The notes beneath the pieces are model-generated. The model saw only the letters and a list, made by a program, of their open reading frames with translations, ran no database searches and was not told where the DNA came from. Below are positions 26,054 to 35,156 of a stretch of 40,317 nucleotides of DNA, one piece after another. The translations under genes and the position numbers were made by a program. How positions within the stretch are numbered: position 1 is the first letter of the stretch; each line of letters opens with the position of its first letter. Source of the DNA: Protostelium mycophagum (lineage: Eukaryota; Evosea; Variosea; Protosteliida; Protosteliaceae); contig MZNV01002412.1 of NCBI GenBank assembly GCA_002081555.1, forward strand, positions 1-40,317, written 5' to 3'.

Positions 26054-26877
26054 CTGCACAAAAATAAATGAATTGTGGTGGCCAATTATCCTCATGGACA
26101 AGGAAGTTGTTTCACATTTTCGTGGAGGATGACGTAATCACCTTTTGTCTTGTGTCAAAGAGCTTTCGGCACTCAACACCTGCTCACTTTGTGCAGCCAC
26201 TGAACGGCTTTCTTCCAGAACACAAGACTGTGATTTGTTATTTTGTTAAAAGTGAATAAGTAGGCATTAGTCTCACCATCTCAGTCCTCTTGCTCTTCTC
26301 TGGTGATGGTGTAAATGATAACAGATTCAGTGCAAATGAGAACAAATTCGTGAAGAGAACGAACGGGTTCGGCGAAGAAGAGTTGTAATTTGATGATCCC
26401 TCAGTAAGGCTTTTATCTGAGGCAATTTTGATCATCATCCACAACAACCCCAGTACCTTCGGATTCTCTTCATAGCAATTGAAGATTCCAACAAAGATTT
26501 GAAACTGGAATTTGGAAAGATCAAATGTGGATTGGGACAATCAAAATCATCAGGAAGGTATGTTATGTATGTTCTTGCAGACATCACTTGTGCGGCACAG
26601 ATCACATGATGTGTTTCTTTGGGTGCACACACTATTTGGCGATCATGCCGCTTCGAGACAGAAGAGAATCGTTTGACGTTAGCACAAGCTCGCCGTTCCA
26701 ATAATCAATCATTTCGGATTGTGTTTCAGGGTTTTTCATCTTGAGACCACATTCTTCATCACCCGAGATTCATTGAAAGCTGCCAAGACTCACCAAGGGA
26801 CAACAAAAGTATATCACACCACAACACGGTGAACACTTGACTGAACATGTTTCGTAACTGACAGAGACAGCAAACGT
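26054..26877. other. Stretch with protein-like fragments that could not be assembled
   Basis: On the plus strand, 26068-26256 is open (FVEDDVITFCLVSKSFRHST, F-box-like in feel). Parts of 26265-26380 (NDNRFSANENKFVKRTNGFG) and 26420-26550 (IAIEDSNKDLKLEFGK) are hydrophilic and coding-like, followed by GTATGT...TTGCAG spaced 23 nt apart. On the minus strand 26238-26701 also has long open frames. I could not join any of these in phase, so this may be a decayed gene. Confidence 0.35.
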
Positions 26878-28863
26878 ATGAATACAGCAGAAAATGAACA
26901 GGTGCTGTCTGAAGGAGGACGTGCGAGGTCAAAGGGGTCTTCTGATGATGTATTTGATTATGTAGAGCGCGACCAGATCAAATGCAATGAGCTCAAGTGT
27001 GTTTGGTCTTTAGAGGATAGCAAAGGGGAACCAGTCAGGTAATCAAAAGATTAAATCACTCCTCTCACCATGGAGACACTTGGCTAATGTTACGACTTTG
27101 TTCGTCTTGGCTTCATGATGTCTGGTGTTTTGATCCTTCTCAAATTTTTTGAGAATGATTCGAAATTGATTATCATTTTCTGATCAACACCCAGTATGAG
27201 ATGCTCTAAAGAGATCAAGACCTTCGATATACCCCTCTCCTCCGGCTCTTATTTTTTCTACGCACACACAAACTCTGGCATGGTCACATGTGACTCCAGC
27301 CACATCGATATCGAGTTTACATTATCTCATGATGGACAATCATCTCGCTCTGCCCTCCTGCAGCTCCATTCCAAAAAAAAGACGGTCGCCTTGGAATTTT
27401 CCGTGAAAAAATCAGGGAAAAGTCAGGGAAATCTCAAGTTACGTATGGGGGTCAATTCTTCACTGTCAGGCCTGAGTTTAATCGCGAAATTATACAGAAA
27501 CCGAAACATAGAGGTGATGTACTCGTGACGTCATCATCCTGATGTACATCAGAATCACGTCGACAAGTCCGATCGAGTGTACAAGACCATCACTGTCGAC
27601 GGTCTGCGGACAGATCTACAACGAAGAACGCGGGAGAGACTGGAGGCAGAGAGGAGTGGGATGTTGAGGCCGTTTTTATTTCTGGTGTCAATGCATCCTG
27701 CGGCAAGACAAAAGCTGGCCGATGATTTAGACATCGATCTGCATGGTGAGTGCATGAATTCCCGTGATGTCTCAAAAGAACATGAGAAGTCGTCATGACA
27801 TCAGCGAAGTCACCATGAGATCATGATGACGTCTTCGAAAGAAGATGAGATGTCGTCATGACATCATCAAAGCCATCATGAGATATCATGATCACCATGA
27901 CATCTTCAAAGTGATCACGAGATATCGTGATCACCATGACATCAAAGTGATCTTGAGATATCGTGATGATGTGTTGATGTGCACAGGCCCAGAATGTGTG
28001 GGAGATTCGCATAAAGAATCTTGGCTGCTTATCGCAGCACATAGGAAGGGGTTACAGTCAAATTGTGCAAAGATCTTTGAAAACATAAACCCCACCAACT
28101 GGAAGACTGGGGCGGGGGTCACGTGGTCTCAATGTCTCTTGCGGTACGTGAAAAATTCTGAGAAATTTCCGAATGGTTTCTGAGAATTTTTTGAAAATTC
28201 TAGGGTGCTGAAGGAGGAATTTGGAGACGAAATTTCTGCAGAAAATAAAATATTTTTCTCGGAAAATTCACAACATTCAAATGACAGCCGGGCTGGAAAT
28301 GTGGAGGATGAGTTATTACGAGCCATAGCGTCGACGTTTCTACAACGCGCCAGTGACGACTCTGGGTTCATGGAACGGCTCGAAGATTTGATCCAGTCGC
28401 TACCTGTGAAGAGACTTGGAGACATGATGACGTCAGCGGGTGTCACAGACGAAAAGGTGTGATATCTCAATATCTTTATTATTGAAATTGACACAAGATA
28501 ATTGAAATTTCTGATGGCTGGTTGTAGATCCACAAATTCATAGTCGCCTTGTGTCTGTCTCTACGTGAGGGAGCCCAGGGAAATTCACACGAAATTTCCA
28601 GACCATTTTTGCAGGGAGAAGCTCCACATTCAGAAGATTTTATTGTGGGTATAAAAGAACAATTATTGCACGGGAATTTTGATTTGGGGTGAGTTATTTT
28701 ATTCATTTATTTTATTATTGAATTAATTATATTTTTTTGCCATTGTAGAGTTTGGTCAGAATCCCCAGTTCACGGTAATAAACACGTTAACTACCCAGAA
28801 TTTCACCGCGATGTGGAGAATCTGACTCTGTCTATAAATACCAAAACACGCATTGAACTCTGA
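26878..28863 (+). CDS. Unknown protein, 452 aa
   Basis: Seven exons (26878-27038, 27195-27513, 27553-27745, 27987-28143, 28204-28456, 28528-28688, 28749-28863) join in phase to 453 codons. I do not recognise a family. Residues 55-165 are rich in beta-type alternation (SGSYFFYAHTNSGMVTC, VALEFSVKKSGKSQGNLKLR). Residues 166-430 look helical (LRTDLQRRTRERLEAERSG, MERLEDLIQSLPVKRLGDMM). There is no signal peptide, membrane segment or known catalytic motif. The last exon carries the segment that is repeated in a RasGEF intron at 21253. Because it is soluble and has a beta-then-helical layout, an adaptor or regulatory role is possible, but nothing shows it. Confidence 0.72.
27790..27980. repeat. 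Degenerate minisatellite rich in ATCATGAC/TGACGTC
   Basis: It fills the 241-nt intron 27746-27986 of the unknown gene. A unit near 38 bp recurs (for example TGATCACGAGATATCGTGAT, then CACCATGACATC), with many self-complementary tetramers. Confidence 0.75.
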
Positions 28864-29646
28864 TGCAAAACTGAACCTTCATCAGTAGAGGCAAAACTAG
28901 TTTCATCAGAATGAGAACCAAGAAAAAGCGTAGTTACAACGCCATAGTCCAGATACTGCTGCAGAAGATACTGCTGGCCTCACATGGTGTCAGCCTGGAG
29001 AGATTCCCGCGGTGAAACTTCGAGAATGATGTGATTAAAACACCTGAAAGTACATCTCTATTGTCTTTCGTGTTGATCTTAAGAGGACACGGTCACCAGA
29101 AATTCCAGCAGGGCAAAGTTATCATACCAAAAACAACTAAAGAATATAAATAAATGTAAAATAATAATCTATTGTGCTACTTACTACAACGATTGTGAGC
29201 CATCGGTCACACGGCGACTGCTGTCAAAAAGGCAGATTGCACACCCAGCAGACGCAGCTTTCAGTGAGCATTGGCAGACACTGGCCAAAACACACACCCA
29301 TCAGAGCATTAGAGAATGGACATACAGAGATGTTGATTGCCTCAGAAAATTAGTTTTTGCCAACAAAAAAAGTACTTTATTCATAAACATCTAGCCAATC
29401 TGTTTTGATCTTTAATCAGTGTTTATTTTTGTAAACTTGATATATATCATCAGTCTTCGCATCATTCGAGATCATGGGTCATGGAGGATGAAATCAAATG
29501 TGGACAAGAATCGCTTGACAAATCAATCTTCAGCAGGTCAGACTCACATGTACACAATGATCATCTCACATTAATCAGCCAATAAATCAAATCGATACTC
29601 TGAACTCGACAAAACATCATATGATAGAATTTGTTCTGTTGCTCCT
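28864..29646. other. Intergenic stretch, possible ankyrin remnant
   Basis: A 34-codon ORF at 28911-29014 (MRTKKKRSYNAIVQ...) has no known match. Near 29310-29345 one frame reads ALENGHTEMLIAS, like a worn ankyrin unit on the opposite strand to the array at 25222. The rest holds nothing I can support. Confidence 0.4.
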
Positions 29647-31192
29647 TTACAAATGTTGCACCATTCTCCCTAGTGGTGGCATGCGGGGCTCGCCCATCCT
29701 GTGTGGCGCCGTCATCTTGTTTAGTTTCAAAACCGGCCGTGTCTGTTGTGTTTGTTTGGATTTCTTGTATGCCATCTGGGCGATCTCGACTTTTCTCTCC
29801 CAATCTTTGATTCTTTTCTCAATGTCGTGAAGTTCTGCTGACATGCTGACGTAATCTAATACCTATCATGATGTCACATTACATGATGGATGTTTTTTGT
29901 CCATGGCATCGGGGTGATGACACAATGTGAGGGACGAAGAACCTTTTGAAAAATGATTTAGATTTTTTTGTTCTCATGTTGATTTCCAAGCCGTTTTTTA
30001 TCAAATTTAAAAAAGTCGCATCATCAGCAGAAATGAAGATGACAGAAAAATCACGTACAGATGGAACTCGGTATTCTTCTAACTGCTGCTTCAGTTTCAC
30101 ATTTTTAGTGTGTGCCAGCTCTTGCTCTACAGCCACTCGTCCCTGTAATCTTCAGACCGTCGATTTTTCAAGGATATTTCTCTGAATATTCCACGAAAAT
30201 TCTTACGGTCTCGTCTGTCAGGCGCAGAAGATTGTCTTCTTTTGCTTTGATCTCTCGCGCGAGGCGTTCTTGTTCCACTCCCAAGTTGTGTAACTGCACT
30301 GATCAACATCTCTCGGTCGCCGGTTCGACCCCGTCCACCGCTCACCCTTTTTTTATAATTGCTGAGGACTCGGAGGGTGTGTCCTGCCGTGACTTTGAGA
30401 TTGAGAAGCTCACTGTTCCTCTCTTCTATCTTTTCTAGATATTGTTGATTTTCTATTTTTAGCTGATCAAAATCGATTGGCAAGAACACTTCTCCCATGT
30501 CCTCCTTGTGTTGCAGCTGTACAAGTCAATATCTACACCGTTGTAGACGATGAGAGAGCCTGTACAGACCTGTCCCTCGATCTTCACGCACTGGTTTCTT
30601 AAAGTTAGATTTTTGATTTTGAGCTTCTCCACCAGACCTTCTTTCGTCTTTAACTTGTCTTCGAAATATCTGACCACTTTTTCTGCCATGATCTTCCGCG
30701 TGCGAGGGTTGACTGCGCCAGCGACGATGTCCCTTCTAAACTCATAGGCTTCCTTCAGAACATGTCAACCTTTCATTTGCATTTTATTGCATGATACCTT
30801 CCTCATTTCTGCGATCCTGATCTCGGTTTCCTCTCTTAATGACTATCCAACTCAACATCATTTTCTCCTCCATGGAATGATCAATCACTCACCCTCAACT
30901 GCTCCAGATACTTTTCTGAATTATCTTTTGTCAATTCGATTTCATCACGAACATCCTTCAATTCTGAGGTCGTGACTAAAAATTTCTGTTCCAGTGTTAA
31001 GCTGTGCGGTTGTGTCATTAATTTTGGAGAGGCCATGTTCCCAGCGCGGCTTAGAAAGCTCTCATATAACATGCATTCTTTCCGTATGCTGTCATTTTGA
31101 ATCTGTATGTCGTGGACAAGTCTTTGAAGCTCATCAAGCGGGAGGTCCTCCACATCAGGAAAGTTGCCTTCATCGAGGCCGAGTTCGTGCAT
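29647..31192 (-). CDS. CCDC113: CCDC113 / FAP263-like ciliary coiled-coil protein (357 aa)
   Basis: Seven exons (31192-30893, 30830-30798, 30752-30570, 30516-30346, 30293-30207, 30142-30059, 29862-29647) join in phase to 358 codons. The family core is clear: IDFDQLKIENQQYLEKIEER, LLNLKVTAGHTLRVLSNYKK, LKQQLEEYRVPSVLDYV and IKDWERKVEIAQMA, all in the order of animal CCDC113 (377 aa). The N-terminus (LPLDELQRLVHDIQIQNDSI) also fits. CCDC113 pairs with CCDC96 at the base of ciliary axonemes and centriolar satellites, so the organism should build a motile cilium at some stage. ATG at 31192 is preferred; the upstream frame holds only TTG. Confidence 0.93.
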
Positions 31193-31436
31193 CTTCCTGT
31201 CAACTGATGTCAGAGAAAACAATTCTATAAATAGACCCGGCCTTTAAAATCGGCGACTTGGACACGGTTTCTTTGCAGTTCTTTTCGGCCACTTTGATGT
31301 TTCAGACGCATGCCATCCTCTAAACCAGCACGGGTTGGGATTGTTCCATTAAAATGGTGATATTGTGAGATAATAATAATGTTCAAATTACAACGTGCCA
31401 TTTCATTTCTTCAACGGCCGATTCAAACGAATCAAA
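31193..31436. promoter_or_regulatory. Head-to-head intergenic region, CCDC113 / Ku70
   Basis: 244 bp between the two start codons. Both promoters must lie here. No TATA-like box or named site stands out. Confidence 0.4.
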
Positions 31437-33713
31437 ATGGCGGCGAATGAGTTCTGGGACAATATCTTCGCCGAGGATGATGAAGAGAAGGCAGCAGAGG
31501 ACGCAGAGAAGGAGGAGATGTACCTAACGAAGGACGCCATCATTTTCCTCATCGATTCGAGCAAAGAAATGTTTGAGCAGAATGAAGAAGGCGAGATACC
31601 CTTCCATAACGCCGTAAAATGTGCTGTGGCCACCCTGACCGACAAGATCATCTCTTCGGATTCTGATCTTCTTGGCATCTGTCTTTATGGAACGGTGATC
31701 ATTTCTTTATCGATAATTATAGAGACTATTGATCAATGTGACCACGAGCGTACATAATACTGGAAACAATGTCATTTTATTCTTTATATGAAAGCGCATC
31801 TCCCTGATGTCTTCAGAGAGCGAAGAAGAATACTAACGAATTCGATGGAGTCTACGTCTTCCATGATTTAGACACACCTGATGCCCAGATCATTCTCGAT
31901 TGTGAAAACCTTCTGAGTGAGTCCGAGTTGTTCCTTATACCATCTACAACGATGTAGACTGACGTGTACAGCGGGTCAAAAATTCGATAACACTGTGGGT
32001 AGTGCAGAGGACGCCTTTATGTTCTCAGATGCACTGTGGAGTTGTTCGACGATGTTCTCCGCGAAGTAAATTTTCTCTTCGTATTTATATTTTAATAACT
32101 TGTAACAAAATATATTATTTTGTTTAACAAAAATCCTGTCCTCATACATTTACAGCCGTGATAGTTTTTCTGTGAAAAATCATATTGGACTGATATTTTA
32201 TTCAAAATTTAAAACAAAAAACTTGGCGGGAAATAACGATATTCTGATGATATCTCAGCACCACCAAAGTGGGTCACCGCAGAATCTTTTTGTTCACGAA
32301 TGAGGACAACCCCAATGCCGGAAGCGAGGCAAACAGGTAGGATATTGAACATATTACCATCTCGTGATATTCTTTCACAAGGCAATGGATTATATAAAAA
32401 AATTGGCTAGTTGCTTTTAGAGGATAAAAAACTCATTGATGCACCTTCTGCACACAACCGATTGGACTCGTAGAGTCTGGAGCACTGAAGAGGTCTAAAC
32501 TCTCAGAAGAGGTTCGTGTCTGTCGTGGTTGCCACGACATTGATCTAAAGGATCGGTTGGTGACCTCTGAAGACTTAGTTTGTTTAAAGCTTACGAATGG
32601 AAATGGAGTGTATCGTGTTGTGTTGCAGCGGCAACATGGCTAAAGACATCATATGACCCTTTCCATATGATGTCCGTTTGTGCTGTGGCATCTGTGTGGC
32701 TTTGCCACAGGCAAATACAATTTGATTTGAATGAAACATTCCTTCAAGCAATCCCATAATAAATCAGCCGGAAATGAAAAAATAATATGTGCATTGAGAA
32801 ATAAAAATTTTGTGACGCAAGATGACGTCATCAGGGAGAGGGCGGTGCAGAGAGCACGTGACCTGTCAGATTTAGGGATAGATATTGAATTATTTTCCAT
32901 GAACAAGCCTGGAAAAAATTTCGACCCCGCCGTATTCTATCAGGTGATTCTTCCGATCTTCCGATCTTCCGATTTTCCGAGAAATTTCATCGAAATCTCG
33001 TTGAAATTCCGCAGACTATCATCACGTTTGAGGAAGATGAGGACGGCACGGCCATTAACTTTGATGCGTCTTCCAAATTTGAAGAGCTGAGAGCCAGGGT
33101 CAGGTGTGTTTTTTATAACCGTTTTCGACAGCCATCATTATGGGAGCACGACCAGCAAAGCTCTAGAACGTTTTTTGGTTTTATAAAACTCTCCATCACA
33201 ACGATATTGTGGGCTTTGCTAGTATAAAGATAAACGATTATTAAACAGTGATTGATCGTATTCAGGAGAAAGGAGTTTAAAAAGCGGTCCACAGCCAGTC
33301 TAAAGTTTGTCATCGCTCCTGGTGTGGAGATCAACGTGAAGACGTGAGTGCACATCGTATATTATCATAGATGTATGTCTATGTGTTTTATACTTGTGTC
33401 AAGTATCGTGGTACAGTTTTGGAGATTTAAGTGCGGTAGTTACCGCAGAAAATTGCGGTATCGAACCGTGATTTTCACAAGGATTCGATTACCATCATTC
33501 AAAACACTTTGTAATTTGGATTGAAGATCTGGGTTTAGGGTTTAGAGCATAAGAAGCTAAACAAAATAGTTATTCACTCGTGCACAAGACCGAGAAATCG
33601 GCATATGTGTGGCTCGATTCAAGGACAAATCAAATGCGCCCAACAGTGACAGATCTTTGGACAGGGACACTCTGTCACGTTTGAAGAATTTTTTGAAGAG
33701 CAAACAGAACGAA
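31437..33713 (+). CDS. KU70: Ku70-like protein, N-terminal half; 3' part appears lost
   Basis: Exons 31437-31694, 31817-31916, 31972-32065, 32259-32336, 32835-32943, 33015-33103 and 33266-33343 join in phase, with an eighth from 33570. They give the vWA-type domain and the start of the core: DAIIFLIDSSKEMFEQNEEG, SSDSDLLGICLYGT, RIFLFTNEDNPNAGSEANR, FSMNKPGKNFDP, FEEDEDGTAINF, NVKTYSLVHKTEKSAYVWL. Ku70 pairs with Ku80 on DNA ends in non-homologous joining. Near 33607-33713 the match moves to another frame (IFGQGHSVTFEEFFEEQ) and then stops. The DNA-clasping beta-barrel and SAP parts are not found before another gene piece begins at 34015. A 46-nt intron at 33607-33652 restores frame but deletes matching codons. 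Most likely a truncated gene, or an assembly join. Confidence 0.8.
32695..32709. repeat. Dispersed palindrome variant TGTGGC-TTT-GCCACA
   Basis: Perfect 6-bp arms in the 498-nt Ku70 intron 4 (32337-32834), the longest intron in the window. Confidence 0.75.
33424..33548. repeat. Dispersed element A, second copy (Ku70 intron 7)
   Basis: The order is GCGGTAGTTACCGC, then TTGCGGTA, then TAATTTGGATTGAAG, then GGGTTTAGGGTTTAG (33531-33545). The blocks are those of 20420-20625, but the telomere-like block comes last instead of first. Confidence 0.7.
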
Positions 33714-34014
33714 GTTAGATACAAAGATGTATTGCAAGGGTAATATTTTAATCCAACAATGTCACAACACATCACTCTATTTCAGAGATATTGAAATGTG
33801 TGTTAAAAATGATGTGTAAGTCGGGGCCAGGCTAATGCGTCTTTTGCTTGCCGAAAACCACCAAAAGCATGCACAAAAATATTACAACAATGCATCACCA
33901 AAATAACCAGTAAAAGTGAATTTTCGCGGCAAAGCCGCAAACAAAACACACTCATCCCGCTCTTGCAATTAAATCAAAGTCCCTGAAGGTCTTCACCTGC
34001 TGAAGCAACTTCAG
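33714..34014. other. Junction between the Ku70 and RNA polymerase pieces
   Basis: No coding frame fits either neighbour. A perfect palindrome, GCGGCAAAGCCGC, lies at 33926-33938. If the two gene pieces were brought together by recombination, the breakpoint is within this stretch. Confidence 0.5.
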
Positions 34015-34968
34015 GATGCGCGGCACAGACACAATCTCAAGGCTCGTCTCTTTCATCAAACAGCCCAACCTGATAGAGACGTCCACTTGGTATCCTGACC
34101 CCGAACTTCTCTACAACGAGGACTCTGACATGTACAGACAATTTTACAAAGAGGCCAAGGAATTGCAGCTGAGATTCGCCGAAGAATCAAAGAGTGAGTG
34201 ATCTACTGGATTTATTTGTTTTGCGGCTCTGCTGCAGGGTCCTATGGCTATGTGGTAATTATGCTGCAGAAGACTCCAGTACAACACTGCAGTAGTGGTA
34301 TCTCATGTTGCAAAGTGTTACTTTGTCTCATCAAAGATTTTTCTTGGTTTTTATCAGTGAAAAAATTGATTTTGCAAGCCGAAAAGTTCTGAGTTTGTGA
34401 CAGCTTATGAGAAAGAGAAAACGGTTAAGACGTGGAATAAGAGGGCCACTTCGGTGCTGCTGACGCAGTCACTCACCAGCTGGGAGAACTTGCTCAGAAA
34501 ATGGTACCACAAAGAGTTCCCTTGGACGGGCCAAAAAGGGGTATGAGCATCTACAACGTTGTTTTGGGCAGCTGACACAGAAATGTCAAAATGACACTGG
34601 CGACATGCTGACCCCGCACAGGACAAGAAAAGATGCAAGACGAAGGCGTCTGCATGGTATAATTATGCTTATTCTATGCCTTCAAATGAACGTAAAGAGC
34701 CAGCCGTTTGGTTTGCTTGGATTGGGTATAGACATCTATGCAATATCAAAGCCGGTGAGTGAGATATTCAATTTTTAAATTGAATATTGGCGCGAATATC
34801 GGACAAAAACCAAAGAAAGAGTCTCAATGTTTCGCTCCGTTTCAATTATTTGTGCTGTCTCAATAATCTATACCGTCTCAATATCTTGTGCCTTCTCAAT
34901 AATTTGTGATAGATGCTTGGGCAAAAAAGAATGGAATGCCACCAGTAGCCAGACGGAACGATACGTAA
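34015..34968 (+). CDS. C-terminal fragment of an eukaryotic RNA-dependent RNA polymerase (RDR)
   Basis: Four exons (34015-34193, 34404-34540, 34622-34754, 34913-34968) join in phase to about 168 residues and a stop. The third reads KASAWYNYAYSMPSNE followed by WFAWIGYRHLCNIKA, the conserved C-terminal block of cellular RDR/QDE-1 polymerases (A-S-A-W-Y...F-x-W). The first has DPELLYNEDSDMYRQFYKEA, like the helical head that precedes it. RDRs copy aberrant RNA into dsRNA for RNA silencing. The catalytic DLDGD half would lie several hundred residues upstream, and that space is taken by Ku70 sequence. So this is a partial gene: a pseudogene remnant, or evidence of a join. Confidence 0.7.
34223..34235. 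repeat. Dispersed palindrome GCGGCTCTGCTGC (RDR intron)
   Basis: One mismatch in the arms; in the 210-nt intron 34194-34403. Confidence 0.75.
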
Positions 34969-35049
34969 CTCGATATTTATACCTTGAACCCGCCAGAACA
35001 CGCGGTAGTTCAATATTCAATTTTCAAATTTAGAATATTGGCGCGAATA
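34764..35049. repeat. Direct repeats flanking the last RDR exon
   Basis: ATATTCAATTTTTAAATTGA (then ATATTGGCGCGAATA) at 34764-34798 recurs as ATATTCAATTTTCAAATTTA (then GAATATTGGCGCGAATA) at 35013-35049. The core TTCAATTTTTAAATTGAA is itself palindromic. An inverted piece, ATATTCGCGC, lies near 35195. Confidence 0.75.
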
Positions 35050-35156
35050 AAAACGACGATAATTTATTCTTCTCTGTTGAAAACAGAACCTTTCTCTGGT
35101 CTAACAAATTTGAACCGGTCGAAAGCCCCGGGCTTCCGGGGGCCCTGGGAAACCTG

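Noticed and set aside
29286-29360. Ankyrin-like remnant ALENGHTEMLIAS
   Set aside because: Only one partial unit is visible in one frame, with no neighbours, so it is recorded as a possible fossil and not as a gene.
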